A DNA stretch of 64,000 bases from Methylococcaceae bacterium (GCA_030693065.1 JAUYBL010000021.1:39901-103900); one strand, 5' to 3'. Numbered from the stretch's first letter, positions 8,984 through 18,415 are shown. The notes: generated by a model not told the origin, from the sequence alone. Numbers and translations: made by a program.

Positions 8984-9715
8984 ATGTTGTTAATCCCCGC
9001 AATTGATTTGAAAGAAGGAAAGTGCGTACGTTTACGTCAAGGTCGCATGGAAGACGATACTGTTTTTTCTGATGATCCTGTCGCTGTAGCCGGTAGATGG
9101 GTTGCGGCAGGAGCTAAACGCATACATCTGGTTGATTTGGACGGTGCCTTCGCAGGCAAACCGGTCAATGCCGATATTATTCACGCTATTGTCCAGGCTT
9201 ATCCTGATGTGTCTGTACAGATTGGCGGTGGTATTCGTGATGAAGATACGGTGCAAGCGTATTTGGAGGCCGGAGTCGAATATGTGATTATCGGTACTAA
9301 AGCAGTTAATGAGCCGCATTTTGTCAGCGATTTAGCTAAAGAGTATCCGCGTCGTATTATCGTTGGTTTAGATGCCAAAGACGGCAAAGTAGCTGTAGAT
9401 GGATGGTCAAAGTTATCCAAGCACGATGTCATTGACTTGGCGAAACATTTTGAAGCTGATGGTGTTGAAGCCATTATTTATACCGATATTTCTCGGGACG
9501 GCATGATGCAAGGTGTTAACGTTGAGGCTACAGCGCGTTTGGCGCAAGCCATTAAGATACCAGTCATTGCCTCTGGCGGTATCACCAATATGGATGATAT
9601 TCGTGCGTTAAGTGCGGTGGCGCATGAAGGAATTATCGGGGCGATCACTGGCCGAGCTATTTATGAAGGTTCGCTGGATTTTGTCGAAGCCAGAACCTAC
9701 GCGGAGCCGTTTTAA
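8984..9715 (+). CDS. hisA: Phosphoribosylformimino-5-aminoimidazole carboxamide ribotide isomerase
   Basis: Amadori-type isomerase that turns ProFAR into PRFAR, the HisF substrate. It is a (beta/alpha)8 barrel with the catalytic aspartate D8 in [11 protein letters not shown] and phosphate-binding loops IGGGIR and ASGGIT. The frame is open from a TTG at 8975, but ATG 8984 is chosen because it yields the conserved N-terminus and has a GAGGA ribosome site at about 10 bases. That gives 243 residues. hisF starts three bases after its stop. Confidence 0.96.
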   Translation: MLLIPAIDLKEGKCVRLRQGRMEDDTVFSDDPVAVAGRWVAAGAKRIHLVDLDGAFAGKPVNADIIHAIVQAYPDVSVQIGGGIRDEDTVQAYLEAGVEYVIIGTKAVNEPHFVSDLAKEYPRRIIVGLDAKDGKVAVDGWSKLSKHDVIDLAKHFEADGVEAIIYTDISRDGMMQGVNVEATARLAQAIKIPVIASGGITNMDDIRALSAVAHEGIIGAITGRAIYEGSLDFVEARTYAEPF

Positions 9716-9718
9716 TTC

Positions 9719-10477
9719 ATGGGACTCGCCAAGCGTATTATTCCCTGCCTAGATGTCGACAACGGGCGTGTTGTTAAAGGCGTTAAGTTTGTCGATATTC
9801 GTGATGCAGGCGACCCGGTTGAAATCGCCAGGCGCTATGATCGCGAAGGTGCCGATGAGATCACTTTTCTGGATATTACTGCGACCCATCATAATCGCGA
9901 TACTATCGTTCATGTGGTCGAGCAGGTGGCTAGTGAGGTGTTTATTCCTTTGACCGTAGGCGGTGGTATTCGAACGCTGGATGATATTCGTCGAATGCTC
10001 AATGCTGGGGCCGATAAAGTAGCTATTAACAGCGCGGCAGTCTTTAATCCGGATTTTGTCCGTGAAGCAGCGGAGCGCTTCGGCTCGCAATGTATTGTTG
10101 TGGCGATTGATGCCAAAAAAGTGGGTGATAGTTGGGAGATATTTACCCACGGTGGTCGTAAATCGACCGGAATTAATGCTCTTGCCTGGGCTGAAAAAAT
10201 GGTCAGCTATGGAGCTGGCGAGATTTTGTTGACTAGCATGGACCGTGACGGAACCCGCGAAGGTTTTGATTTGTCTTTGACTCGTGCAATTAGCGAAGCG
10301 GTGAGTGTTCCGGTAATCGCTTCGGGCGGCGTCGGCTGTTTGGATCATCTGGCGGATGGCATTATTGAGGGCAAAGCTGATGCAGTGTTAGCGGCCAGTA
10401 TTTTTCATTTTGCCGAGTACACCATTCAACAAGCGAAGGAGCATTTGGCTACACGCGGCATAGAAGTTAGATTATGA
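9719..10477 (+). CDS. hisF: Imidazole glycerol phosphate synthase, cyclase subunit
   Basis: The cyclase half of IGP synthase; uses ammonia from HisH to convert PRFAR to imidazole-glycerol phosphate and AICAR, which feeds purine synthesis. It is a 252-residue (beta/alpha)8 barrel homologous to HisA. The catalytic D12 lies in [15 protein letters not shown], and the second acidic residue is in the TSMDRDGT loop. It follows hisA after three bases and overlaps hisI by ATGA. Confidence 0.97.
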   Translation: MGLAKRIIPCLDVDNGRVVKGVKFVDIRDAGDPVEIARRYDREGADEITFLDITATHHNRDTIVHVVEQVASEVFIPLTVGGGIRTLDDIRRMLNAGADKVAINSAAVFNPDFVREAAERFGSQCIVVAIDAKKVGDSWEIFTHGGRKSTGINALAWAEKMVSYGAGEILLTSMDRDGTREGFDLSLTRAISEAVSVPVIASGGVGCLDHLADGIIEGKADAVLAASIFHFAEYTIQQAKEHLATRGIEVRL

Positions 10478-10866
10478 GTAACGCCTGGCTGGATGATATA
10501 CGATGGACTGAAGAAGGCTTGATTCCGGTGATTGCGCAACAAGCCGATACCGGCAAAATTTTGATGTTTGCGTGGATGAATCGTGAGTCTTTAGCGTTGA
10601 CGGTCACCGAAGGTTATGCTGTTTATTGGTCGCGCTCTCGCGGTAAGCTGTGGCGTAAGGGCGAAGAATCCGGACATAAACAGAAAATTGTGGCAATTTA
10701 TTTGGATTGCGACGAAGACGTGATTTTGCTTAAGATAGAACAGCAAGGTGGAATAGCTTGTCACACTGGCAGAGAGAGCTGTTTTTATAGGCAATTGCTT
10801 GATGGTCAATGGCAGGCTGTTGAAGCAGTTTTAAAAAATCCTGCGGATATTTATAAAAAGATATGA
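10474..10866 (+). CDS. hisI: Phosphoribosyl-AMP cyclohydrolase
   Basis: Opens the purine ring of PR-AMP in the third step of histidine synthesis. This is the 130-residue monofunctional form. Zinc/magnesium-binding residues lie in [12 protein letters not shown] and the cysteine-containing CHTGRESC segment. In enterobacteria HisI is fused to HisE; here the two are separate, with the hisE start overlapping the hisI stop (ATGA), so stoichiometric translation is likely. Confidence 0.96.
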   Translation: MSNAWLDDIRWTEEGLIPVIAQQADTGKILMFAWMNRESLALTVTEGYAVYWSRSRGKLWRKGEESGHKQKIVAIYLDCDEDVILLKIEQQGGIACHTGRESCFYRQLLDGQWQAVEAVLKNPADIYKKI

Positions 10867-11183
10867 ATGATGTATTGTTGCAACTGGCACAAATTCTTGA
10901 ACAGCGTAAACTCGAATCTGCCGAAAAGTCATACGTAGCTAGTTTGTACAGTAAAGGCTTGGATACTATCCTAAAAAAAATAGGTGAGGAAGCGACCGAA
11001 ACTGTTATTGCCGCTAAAGGTGGAGATAAGCAGCAGATTGTGTATGAAATGGCGGATTTGTGGTTTCATTGTTTGGTGCTGCTTGCCAATCAAGATTTAG
11101 GGCCGGATGATGTGCTGCAGGAATTGCAGCGTCGCTTTGGTTTGTCTGGCCTGCAAGAAAAGGCGCAACGTAATAAAACGTAA
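10863..11183 (+). CDS. hisE: Phosphoribosyl-ATP pyrophosphatase
   Basis: Removes pyrophosphate from PR-ATP, the second step of histidine synthesis. It is a 106-residue all-alpha MazG-like enzyme with the acidic motif [12 protein letters not shown] and EMADLWFH that bind magnesium. Its start overlaps the hisI stop by four bases. tatA starts 28 bp after it, an arrangement (hisIE-tatABC) common in gammaproteobacteria. Confidence 0.96.
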   Translation: MNDVLLQLAQILEQRKLESAEKSYVASLYSKGLDTILKKIGEEATETVIAAKGGDKQQIVYEMADLWFHCLVLLANQDLGPDDVLQELQRRFGLSGLQEKAQRNKT

Positions 11184-11211
11184 TTTATAGAAACTTAAAA
11201 GGGAGTTAAAA

Positions 11212-11427
11212 ATGGGCATCGGTGTTAGTGAGTTATTAATTATATTGGTTATTGTCGTGGTTTTATTTGGAACCAAAAGGTTACGAAATATTGGCGGTGA
11301 TTTGGGTGGTGCCATAAAGAGCTTTAGAACTGCTGTGAAAGATGGTGAGAATGACAAAAAAAGCGCCGACTCTGAAAGTGACAGCATAGACGGCGAGATT
11401 AGTTCTAAGAAAAACGAGAATGTTTGA
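11212..11427 (+). CDS. tatA: Sec-independent translocase subunit TatA
   Basis: Pore-forming subunit of the twin-arginine translocase for folded proteins. The 71-residue protein has an N-terminal transmembrane helix (about residues 4-20, SELLIILVIVVVLFG), the FG hinge, an amphipathic helix and a charged Ser/Asp/Lys-rich tail. A clear AAAAGGGAG ribosome site precedes ATG 11212. Its last eight bases overlap tatB. A likely Tat substrate in this window is the superoxide reductase-like protein at 40406. Confidence 0.96.
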   Translation: MGIGVSELLIILVIVVVLFGTKRLRNIGGDLGGAIKSFRTAVKDGENDKKSADSESDSIDGEISSKKNENV

Positions 11428-11749
11428 GATAGGGTTTTCTGAGCTGGTAATGGTTGGCTTAGTCAGTTTATTAGTAATCGGTCCTGAACGGCTGCCAAAA
11501 GTAGCCAGACTTGCGGGTTTTTGGATAGGAAAAACTCGCAATATGGTCAACAATTTTAAGGCTGAAATAAAACACGAGCTAGAAACTGAAGAGATTCGTC
11601 AAATTATGGAAGAACAGTCTGGTATTAAGATGGAAGTCACCAAAGCCTTGGATCAAGCTGCAGACTCTGTTACTGCTGTAAAATCTTCTATCGAGCAAGC
11701 CTCAGAACAGATTTCCGCTCAAAATAAGTCCCAGTATGACTCAGAATAA
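11420..11749 (+). CDS. tatB: Sec-independent translocase subunit TatB
   Basis: Receptor-complex subunit that with TatC recognises twin-arginine signals. The protein has 109 residues with the TatB N-terminus MFEIGFSELVMVGLVSLLV, including the early glutamate typical of TatB, the GPERLP motif after the helix, and a long amphipathic, coiled-coil-like tail. It overlaps tatA by eight bases and tatC by 14, so the three are translationally coupled. Confidence 0.96.
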   Translation: MFEIGFSELVMVGLVSLLVIGPERLPKVARLAGFWIGKTRNMVNNFKAEIKHELETEEIRQIMEEQSGIKMEVTKALDQAADSVTAVKSSIEQASEQISAQNKSQYDSE

Positions 11750-12521
11750 TTCCGATCGATCTGTAGAACAGCCGTTTATAAGCCACTTGATTGAATTGCG
11801 TGACCGCTTGTTAAAGGTGGTTGTGTGCATAGCAGTCGTGTTTTTGGGGTTGGCTAGTTATGCTAATGATATATATACCATTTTAGCGGGCCCTTTAACG
11901 AAACATATGCCGACAAATAGCACAATGATTGCTATTGATGTTGGCTCGCCGTTTTTCACTCCTTTCAAGTTGGCGCTGGTTGTCTCAATTTTTATTACCG
12001 TCCCGATAATACTGCATCAATTTTGGGCTTTTGTTGCGCCAGGTTTGTATCGGCGAGAGCGGCGCATGATTTTGCCTTTACTGATTGCAAGCACGCTGTT
12101 GTTTTATCTGGGCGTGGTTTTTGCTTATTTTGTGGTTTTTCCACTGGTATTTGGTTTTTTGACTGCTGCAGCGCCGGAAGGTGTGGCGGTAATGACAGAC
12201 ATCAGTAAGTACCTGGATTTTGTTTTGACGATGTTCTTTGCATTTGGCATTTGCTTTGAGGTGCCAATAGTTACCATAGTTTTAGTTTGGATGGGTTTGG
12301 TGACGCCAGCGGATTTAGCCGATAAACGCCCGTATGTAATCGTTGGAGCATTCATTATTGCGATGCCTTTGACGCCTCCAGATCCTATTTCGCAGTCTTT
12401 GTTGGCAGTGCCAATGTGGATGTTATTTGAGATAGGTCTATTGTGCTCTAAGTTGTTTGCACCTAAGCCGAATAACGAAATTAATTATCCGGCCGAATAT
12501 CAAAATTTCGATGGTGACTGA
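11736..12521 (+). CDS. tatC: Sec-independent translocase subunit TatC
   Basis: The six-helix membrane core of the Tat receptor that binds the RR motif. It has 261 residues. The cytoplasmic N-terminus contains the conserved FISHLIELRDRLLK segment, and the first periplasmic loop region and FxFGxxFE-type motif (FAFGICFEVPI) are typical. ATG 11736 lies within the tatB end. The downstream folM-like gene starts inside its last codons. Confidence 0.96.
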   Translation: MTQNNSDRSVEQPFISHLIELRDRLLKVVVCIAVVFLGLASYANDIYTILAGPLTKHMPTNSTMIAIDVGSPFFTPFKLALVVSIFITVPIILHQFWAFVAPGLYRRERRMILPLLIASTLLFYLGVVFAYFVVFPLVFGFLTAAAPEGVAVMTDISKYLDFVLTMFFAFGICFEVPIVTIVLVWMGLVTPADLADKRPYVIVGAFIIAMPLTPPDPISQSLLAVPMWMLFEIGLLCSKLFAPKPNNEINYPAEYQNFDGD

Positions 12522-13257
12522 TTTCTGTGGCAAAAATGTACTAATTACAGGTGCTTCTAAGCGTATTGGGGCAAGTTGTGCACGGTTATTGCATGAAAAG
12601 GGATGTAATGTAATCTTGCATTACAATACGTCGAGGCAAGAGGCATTAGAGCTTTGTGCTCAGTTAAATCAAGAACGCCCTGATTCCGCAAGAGTCATGC
12701 AGGCCGATTTGCTAAATCGAGAGCAATTGCGAAATCTGGCTCATCAGGCGTCAGGAGCGTGGGGTGGTTTGGATGTATTGATAAATAATGCCTCTTCTTT
12801 TTATCCGACTGCGCTGGCTGCTGTCACTGAGGATCAATGGGATGAGTTGCTTGGCAGCAATCTCAAAGCGCCTTTTTTTTTAACACAAGCACTGTCAAGT
12901 GTGTTGTTAGTGCGTCAAGGTTGTGTCGTTAATATCATCGACATTCATGCCGAACGAGGACTAAAAGGCTATCCTGTTTACAGTATTGCCAAAGCTGGCT
13001 TGGCCGCTATGACCAAAGTTCTGGCTAAGGAGTTGGGTCCTTCTGTGCGAGTTAATGGCGTAGCACCGGGGGCAATTATTTGGCCTGAATTTGATATGTC
13101 AGAAGAAGACAAAAATGAAATATTACAGCGTGTTGCTTTGCATAGACACGGTCAACCCGCTGATATTGCCAAGGCGGTATTATTTTTAGTCAGGGATGCT
13201 GAATATGTTACCGGTCAAATTTTGTCTGTGGATGGCGGACGAACATTATTTTGTTGA
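12511..13257 (+). CDS. FolM-like pteridine reductase (short-chain dehydrogenase)
   Basis: An NADPH-dependent SDR predicted to reduce a dihydropterin such as dihydromonapterin or dihydrofolate. From ATG 12511 it has 248 residues: the cofactor motif TGASKRIG (13-20), typical of pteridine reductases; D144 in NIIDIHAERG, the pteridine-binding region; and the catalytic pair Y157 and K161. The frame runs back to an ATG at 12457 inside tatC, but 12511 gives the family N-terminus and an 11 bp overlap with tatC. The convergent folK and folB support a pterin role. Its 3' end overlaps folK by 12 bp. Another SDR substrate is possible. Confidence 0.85.
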   Translation: MVTDFCGKNVLITGASKRIGASCARLLHEKGCNVILHYNTSRQEALELCAQLNQERPDSARVMQADLLNREQLRNLAHQASGAWGGLDVLINNASSFYPTALAAVTEDQWDELLGSNLKAPFFLTQALSSVLLVRQGCVVNIIDIHAERGLKGYPVYSIAKAGLAAMTKVLAKELGPSVRVNGVAPGAIIWPEFDMSEEDKNEILQRVALHRHGQPADIAKAVLFLVRDAEYVTGQILSVDGGRTLFC

Positions 13258-13746
13258 AGCTTCTTTAGTCGCTAGCCGCCATTGCTTGAGCATGGTTTTG
13301 TCAAAGTTCTTCCATAGGTTTTCATAGGTGACCTGGCTAACAGGATGTTTTAAGGTCGGTGCAATTTCTGCCAAAGGTTCAAGCACAAAAGCGTAACGTT
13401 CAATTTCATCTCTAGGGATCTGCAGGCGGCCATCGTTGATAATAATGTCGCCGTATAAGATCAAGTCCAAGTCTAACGTGCGAGGGGAAAATTTTTCACT
13501 ATTGCGGCTACGCCCATGATCTAGCTCAATTTGACGAAGTTGCTTGGCAACAGATTTGACATCTAGGTCAGAATCAAAACCAACAATTAGGTTGTGAAAG
13601 CTGTCCCCAGTAAATCCAACCGCTTCCGATTCATAAATACTGGATACAGTTAGATTGCCAAAATATTCTTCAAGGGCCTTTAGGCTCGCAGGAATGTTGG
13701 TTTCCTTGTCGATGTTGCTGCCAATGCTTATATAGCCTCTGGTCAC
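13246..13746 (-). CDS. folK: 2-amino-4-hydroxy-6-hydroxymethyldihydropteridine pyrophosphokinase
   Basis: Transfers pyrophosphate from ATP to hydroxymethyl-dihydropterin in folate synthesis. The 166-residue protein has the GYISIGSNID N-terminus, the central HGRSRNSEKFSPRTLDLDLI signature with metal-binding DLDL, and IPRDEIERYAFVLEPLAEIAP. It overlaps the upstream folB by four bases on the minus strand, so the two are coupled. Its end overlaps the convergent folM-like gene. Confidence 0.96.
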   Translation of the reverse strand: MTRGYISIGSNIDKETNIPASLKALEEYFGNLTVSSIYESEAVGFTGDSFHNLIVGFDSDLDVKSVAKQLRQIELDHGRSRNSEKFSPRTLDLDLILYGDIIINDGRLQIPRDEIERYAFVLEPLAEIAPTLKHPVSQVTYENLWKNFDKTMLKQWRLATKEASTK

Positions 13747-14102
13747 GAGATTTTTTCTCCACGCTCAATCACTATGCCGACATCACTGGCCCCGCGAATA
13801 GCGCCTTTTTTGTTTAAGGTGATTTTTACCCACGGTACATTGAATTCATTGCGAATGATGTTGGCTATTTCAATAATCAATTTTTCAACTAAATAAAATT
13901 GACTAGCTTCTACAAATGAAATTATGCGCTTGGATACGGTTTTATAGTCAAGCGTGTATTGAATCTCGTCAGTTTCAGCGGCTTTCTCAATATCAAAAGC
14001 CATTTCAATGTCTAAAATAATGGTCTGTTTGGTTTCTCGTTCCCAGTCGTAAATGCCTATAATGGTTTGGATTTCCAATCCGCCTAAAAATATGATGTCC
14101 AT
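13743..14102 (-). CDS. folB: Dihydroneopterin aldolase
   Basis: Cleaves 7,8-dihydroneopterin to hydroxymethyl-dihydropterin, the FolK substrate, and glycolaldehyde. The 119-residue protein starts MDIIFLGGLEIQTIIGIYDWE, with the conserved glutamate and tyrosine of the family, and ends with the KxGAIRGASDVGIVIERG segment. It is transcribed away from plsY and forms a two-gene unit with folK. Confidence 0.95.
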   Translation of the reverse strand: MDIIFLGGLEIQTIIGIYDWERETKQTIILDIEMAFDIEKAAETDEIQYTLDYKTVSKRIISFVEASQFYLVEKLIIEIANIIRNEFNVPWVKITLNKKGAIRGASDVGIVIERGEKIS

Positions 14103-14196
14103 TATGATTTCCGGTTATGATGTTTGAGTTAAAAAAAGCGCCCAGTATCAGGGAAACGCTTTAGTCTTACAAGATCTGAATGACAAAAGGTATATC

Positions 14197-14784
14197 ATGA
14201 GCGAGTGGTTGTTTATTCCGGCTGCCTATTTGATAGGCTCAATTTCCAGTGCAATTTTAATTTGTCGTTTGATGGGCTTGCCCGATCCAAGGGGGCAGGG
14301 GTCAGGTAATCCAGGCGCTACCAATGTTATGCGAATAGGTGGTAAAAAAGCGGCTGCAATAACCCTGTTGGGTGATTTGTTAAAGGGATTGCTACCTGTT
14401 TACATAGCCAAATTACTTGAAGTTCCAGTGGATATTTTAGTTGCGACCGGCTTGGCAGCTTTCATAGGGCATCTTTACCCTATATTTTTTGGTTTTAGAG
14501 GTGGTAAAGGCGTAGCTACTTCGCTTGGGGTGTTATTAGGTATTTCTTGGTGGTTGGGTGTTGCCGTAATTATCACCTGGCTTGTAGTTTACAAACTCGG
14601 CAAAATTTCATCGTTAGCTGCGTTGTGTGCATCTACATTATCGTCAGTTTATGCATGGTTTATCGTTAGTGATTTGCGCGTCGTAATGGCTGCCTTAGTA
14701 ATGACAGCGCTTCTGTTGTGGCGGCACAAGAGTAATATTCAGCGTTTGTTGGCTGGTGTCGAAGGTAAATCAACAGTTAGGTAA
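14197..14784 (+). CDS. plsY: Glycerol-3-phosphate acyltransferase PlsY
   Basis: Integral membrane enzyme that acylates glycerol-3-phosphate with acyl-phosphate to make lysophosphatidate in phospholipid synthesis. The 195-residue protein has about five membrane segments and the family motifs [12 protein letters not shown] in the first loop and [10 protein letters not shown] in the second. ATG 14197 gives the normal N-terminus. It is divergent from folB and convergent with tsaD, with a 15 bp overlap of the 3' ends. Confidence 0.96.
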   Translation: MSEWLFIPAAYLIGSISSAILICRLMGLPDPRGQGSGNPGATNVMRIGGKKAAAITLLGDLLKGLLPVYIAKLLEVPVDILVATGLAAFIGHLYPIFFGFRGGKGVATSLGVLLGISWWLGVAVIITWLVVYKLGKISSLAALCASTLSSVYAWFIVSDLRVVMAALVMTALLLWRHKSNIQRLLAGVEGKSTVR

Positions 14785-15780
14785 TTCATTAACTGGCCAA
14801 CGTGGGCGTGTGTGGATTTCCAGGTCTTGGTGTTGTCCTGCGAGTAAGCGTTGGCAACCGGCATAGGCAATCATTGCCCCGTTATCAGTGCAGAATTCTG
14901 GTCTGGGAAAATAGATTTCACTGTGTTCTTTCATAATCATTTCTGTAAGTGTTGCGCGAATGTGTTGATTGGCGCTAACACCGCCAGCCACCACAAGCCT
15001 TTTTAATCCCGTTTGTTGTAAGGCGCGTTTGCATTTGATGCTGAGAGTATCGGCAACGGCTTCTTGAAAAGCAGCGGCTATATTTGCTTTGTCTTGGTCG
15101 GTTTTGCCTGTGGCATTAAGTGCATTCATAGTGAATGTTTTTAGTCCGCTAAAGCTAAAGTTCAGTCCGGGGCGGTCGGTCATAGGCCTTGGGAATTTTA
15201 ATTGGGGGCTGCCTTGTTCGGCTAGTTTTGATAGTTTGGGGCCGCCAGGATAGCCTAGGCCCAGCATTTTTGCGGTCTTGTCAAAAGCTTCACCGGCGGC
15301 ATCATCAAGAGATTCTCCTAATAGTTTGTAGTTGCCAACATCTTCAACCTGAATTAATAAAGTATGTCCTCCAGAAATTAGGAGTGCTACAAAAGGCATC
15401 GCCGGCGGATTTACTTCCAGCATGGGAGCTAATAAATGACCTTCCATGTGATGTACGGCAATGGCTGGGATTTGCCACGTCCACGCCAAGCTTCTGGCAG
15501 TTACAGCGCCAACCAATAATGCCCCCATTAAGCCTGGGCCGGCTGTATACGCAACGCCGTTAATGTCGGCGCTCGTCAACTGGCTTTCTTTCAAGCATTG
15601 CCGGATAAGTGGAATCAATTTGCGAACATGATCACGTGAAGCCAATTCTGGTACAACGCCGCCATAGTCGTTATGCATCGCAATTTGGCTGTACAAAAAA
15701 TCCTTAATTAAGCCTTGTTGGGAGTGGTAAATGGCTACGCCGGTTTCATCGCAGGAGGTTTCTATGCCTAAAACGTACAT
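14770..15780 (-). CDS. tsaD: tRNA threonylcarbamoyladenosine synthase subunit TsaD
   Basis: Catalytic ASKHA-fold subunit that transfers the threonylcarbamoyl group to A37 of ANN-decoding tRNAs, together with TsaB, TsaE and TsaC. At 336 residues it is full length. The N-terminus is [10 protein letters not shown] and the metal-binding HHMEGHLL motif and a C-terminal DNGAMIAY motif are intact. It is divergent from the rpsU operon, the classic neighbourhood of tsaD in gammaproteobacteria. Confidence 0.97.
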   Translation of the reverse strand: MYVLGIETSCDETGVAIYHSQQGLIKDFLYSQIAMHNDYGGVVPELASRDHVRKLIPLIRQCLKESQLTSADINGVAYTAGPGLMGALLVGAVTARSLAWTWQIPAIAVHHMEGHLLAPMLEVNPPAMPFVALLISGGHTLLIQVEDVGNYKLLGESLDDAAGEAFDKTAKMLGLGYPGGPKLSKLAEQGSPQLKFPRPMTDRPGLNFSFSGLKTFTMNALNATGKTDQDKANIAAAFQEAVADTLSIKCKRALQQTGLKRLVVAGGVSANQHIRATLTEMIMKEHSEIYFPRPEFCTDNGAMIAYAGCQRLLAGQHQDLEIHTRPRWPVNELPNC

Positions 15781-15787
15781 TGGGTTT

Positions 15788-15816
15788 TTGAAAATTATAT
15801 AAAGTGAAGGTATAAT
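15788..15816 (+). promoter_or_regulatory. Sigma-70 promoter of the rpsU-yqeY-dnaG-rpoD operon
   Basis: TTGAAA (15788-15793) and a perfect TATAAT (15811-15816) are separated by the ideal 17 bp. Transcription should begin near 15823, just before a perfect hairpin. Confidence 0.85.
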
Positions 15817-15826
15817 TCAAGGTTAT

Positions 15827-15845
15827 GTTTACCCGCGGGGTAAAC
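15827..15845 (+). promoter_or_regulatory. Hairpin at the 5' end of the rpsU leader
   Basis: A perfect 8 bp stem, GTTTACCC (15827-15834) and GGGTAAAC (15838-15845), closes a three-base GCG loop. It lies within a few bases of the predicted transcription start, in a leader of about 65 bases before the rpsU ATG. It could protect the mRNA 5' end or be a regulatory target of S21; neither is shown. Confidence 0.6.
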
Positions 15846-15887
15846 GTGCCTACGTCTTATTTGATATTAACATACTTGGAATACCTA

Positions 15888-16121
15888 ATGCCGTCAGTCA
15901 AAGTTAAAGAAAACGAACCTTTTGATGTTGCAATTCGCCGTTTTAAACGCGCTTGTGAGAAAGCCGGAGTGTTGGCTGAAGTGCGTCGTCGTGAGTTTTA
16001 TGAAAAGCCAACTGCAGAACGTAAACGTCAAGGCGCTGCAGCTGTTAAACGCCATTTAAAGAAATTGGCTCGCGAGCGTTATGCGTTAAAGAATTTGCGT
16101 CGCGGTCGTCCAACTCTATAA
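15888..16121 (+). CDS. rpsU: 30S ribosomal protein S21
   Basis: Small basic ribosomal protein required for initiation on most mRNAs. From ATG 15888 it has 77 residues; the frame extends to 15825, but residues from [20 protein letters not shown] onward are the S21 consensus. The C-terminus ends [14 protein letters not shown] and is about six residues longer than the 71-residue E. coli protein. It leads the macromolecular synthesis operon rpsU-yqeY-dnaG-rpoD. Confidence 0.96.
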   Translation: MPSVKVKENEPFDVAIRRFKRACEKAGVLAEVRRREFYEKPTAERKRQGAAAVKRHLKKLARERYALKNLRRGRPTL

Positions 16122-16131
16122 AGGCTGGCAA

Positions 16132-16581
16132 ATGGACTTATTGGTTGATCGTATTAAGGACGATATGAAAACTGCAATGAAGAGCGGCGAGAAGGCAAGG
16201 CTTGGTGTGATACGGCTGATCTTGTCTGCGATTAAGCAGATTGAGGTTGATGAGCGTATCACCCTTGACAATGAGCGTTCCTTACAAGTGCTTGATAAAA
16301 TGCTAAAGCAGCGGCGAGAGTCAATACGGCAGTTTGCCGATGCTGGTCGCAATGATTTGGTTGCGATTGAAGAGGCGGAGGTACTTGTTATTCAAGAATT
16401 TTTGCCACAGCCTCTCACTGAAGCTGAGGTGGATGTTATGGTTGACGAAGCGATTGCTGCTTCTGGTGCGCAGTCAGTTAAAGATATGGGTAAAGTCATG
16501 GGGTTGCTGAAAGCAAAAATGCAGGGGCGTGCCAATATGTCGATAGTGAGTGGAAAAATTAAAGCCGCCTTGGCGGAATAG
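16132..16581 (+). CDS. yqeY: GatB/YqeY domain protein
   Basis: A 149-residue protein of the YqeY family, which resembles the tRNA-binding tail domain of GatB of the Asp/Glu-tRNA amidotransferase. Its cellular role is not firmly known. The family pattern is clear: LxDRIKDDMKTAMKSGEKARLGVIRL at the start, then VIQEFLPQPLTEAEV, and KDMGKVMGLLKAKMQGRANM near the end. It lies between rpsU and dnaG, the usual position in gammaproteobacteria and many other lineages, 10 bp after rpsU. Confidence 0.94.
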   Translation: MDLLVDRIKDDMKTAMKSGEKARLGVIRLILSAIKQIEVDERITLDNERSLQVLDKMLKQRRESIRQFADAGRNDLVAIEEAEVLVIQEFLPQPLTEAEVDVMVDEAIAASGAQSVKDMGKVMGLLKAKMQGRANMSIVSGKIKAALAE

Positions 16582-16613
16582 ATTATTTTCTACCATTTTT
16601 TCGGGGCATAAGT

Positions 16614-18353
16614 ATGTCCGGTAAAATTCCTCGTGAATTTATTGATGATCTTTTGGTGCGAGTCGATATAGTCGATCTAATCGATTCGCACGTTCCTTTA
16701 AAGAAGGTGGGGGCCAATTATCTGGCTCGTTGCCCATTCCACACTGAAAAATCTCCTAGTTTTTCTGTAAATCGCAATAAACAGTTCTTTCACTGTTTTG
16801 GTTGCGGAGTTAGTGGTAACGCCATTAGCTTTCTGATGAACTATAGTCACCTTGATTTTGTCGAGGCTGTCGAAGATCTTGCTGCATTTATTGGTGTTGA
16901 CGTTCCCAGAGAGTCGGTTGAATATTCGGGGCAACAGAAGGCAGCGGATTTAAGTAGCCTTTATAAGGTTATGGAACAGGTTGCAGTGTTTTATGTAGAG
17001 CAGCTACGGACCAGTTCCGAGGGCAGGCAAGCTACCGAGTATCTAAAGCATAGAGGAGTGAGTACTAGCGTAGCTTATGACTACATGCTGGGGTATGCAC
17101 CAAAAAAATGGCAAGTCTTGATTGATCAATTTGGAGAGCAGGCGCTGCTTGATGCTGGCTTGCTGGGAAAATCAGATATTGGTGATACTTATGCACGTTT
17201 TCGTGGCCGCGTTATATTTCCGATCCGAGATAAGCGTGGTCGAACCATCGGCTTTGGTGGTCGCGTCTTAGATGATTCTTTGCCCAAGTACTTGAATTCT
17301 CCAGAAACGCCCTTATTTCACAAGGGGCGTGAAGTATATGGGCTTTATGAGCTTCTACAAAAGCAACCTAAGCCGCAGAGGATATTGATTGTTGAAGGTT
17401 ATATGGATGTTGTCGCCTTGGCTGAATTTGGATTTTATTCTGCAGTTGCGACCTTAGGCACGGCGACCTCTCAAGCGCATATTGACTTGTTGTTTAGGTT
17501 TGCTTCTGAGTTGGTATTTTGCTTTGATGGTGATAGTGCTGGGCAAAAGGCGGCTGATAGGGCTATGGAGCAGTCTTTTTCTTCGCTAAGGGATGGCCGT
17601 CAAGTTCGAGTCATGCTGTTGCCGCAAAGTCATGATCCTGATTCGTTAGTGCGTGAAATTGGAGTTGATGGCTTTGTTAAAAGTATCGAGTCCTCTGAAA
17701 CATTATCAGATTATTTTTTTCGGTCTGTTGCCAAAGGTTTGAATTTGTCGGAAATGGAGGGTAGGGCGCAGTTGGTAAATACAGCTAAGCCGTTCCTCGA
17801 CAAGTTACCGGATGGCGTATTCAAAGGAATGATGTATGCACGCCTTGAAGAAATGTCACGAGTTCAGAATATTAATGTTTCTGGTGGAGTTAAAGGTAAT
17901 TTAACTTCAAATCAGAAAGTGACGCGAGCAGCCGGACGTCCTTCTTCTGCTCGCGTTGCCATGGCTTTGTTGTTGCAAAATCCTAGGCTTGCAGATGTCG
18001 TTGAGCAAAAAGAGATTGATTTGAGTCGGCTTGAATTTCCTGGAGTGGAGTTGTTTAAAACTTTATTTGAGATGATTCAAAACAAAAAGCCGGCTAATGT
18101 CGCGGTTTTGTTGGAACTTTATCGTGGAACAGCCGAAGAAAAAACGATAAAAGCGTTGGCTAGTTTCGATTTACTTGTTCCCGATGAAGGTGTTGAGGCC
18201 GAGTTTTTCGGTGCAGTTGAAAGCTTACTCGTTCAGGCCAGGGAGGCAGAGTTAGATAGATTAGAGGCTAAAGCAAAAAATGAAGGATTGAATCCTCAAG
18301 AGAAAGAAAGATGGCTAAGCCTGTTGACGATTAAAAGGTGCAGTACAAAATAA
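16614..18353 (+). CDS. dnaG: DNA primase
   Basis: Synthesises RNA primers at the replication fork in contact with DnaB. The 579-residue protein has an N-terminal CHC2 zinc finger (C40, H43, C61, C64), the RNA polymerase domain with the Toprim motif LIVEGYMDVVAL near residues 258-269 and the acidic FDGDSAGQKAA metal site, and a C-terminal helicase-interaction domain. ATG 16614 follows an AAGT-rich weak ribosome site. It lies 32 bp after yqeY and 62 bp before rpoD. Confidence 0.97.
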   Translation: MSGKIPREFIDDLLVRVDIVDLIDSHVPLKKVGANYLARCPFHTEKSPSFSVNRNKQFFHCFGCGVSGNAISFLMNYSHLDFVEAVEDLAAFIGVDVPRESVEYSGQQKAADLSSLYKVMEQVAVFYVEQLRTSSEGRQATEYLKHRGVSTSVAYDYMLGYAPKKWQVLIDQFGEQALLDAGLLGKSDIGDTYARFRGRVIFPIRDKRGRTIGFGGRVLDDSLPKYLNSPETPLFHKGREVYGLYELLQKQPKPQRILIVEGYMDVVALAEFGFYSAVATLGTATSQAHIDLLFRFASELVFCFDGDSAGQKAADRAMEQSFSSLRDGRQVRVMLLPQSHDPDSLVREIGVDGFVKSIESSETLSDYFFRSVAKGLNLSEMEGRAQLVNTAKPFLDKLPDGVFKGMMYARLEEMSRVQNINVSGGVKGNLTSNQKVTRAAGRPSSARVAMALLLQNPRLADVVEQKEIDLSRLEFPGVELFKTLFEMIQNKKPANVAVLLELYRGTAEEKTIKALASFDLLVPDEGVEAEFFGAVESLLVQAREAELDRLEAKAKNEGLNPQEKERWLSLLTIKRCSTK

Positions 18354-18415
18354 CGGCAGTTTGTAGTACAATCCCGCGCCTTGTGTACCGATGCCGAATA
18401 CCTTTGTGAGTAAAT

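Noticed and set aside
9749..10348. 199-residue minus-strand frame across hisF
   Set aside because: It is antisense to a well-conserved hisF gene and carries no recognisable domain; it arises from the codon bias of hisF.
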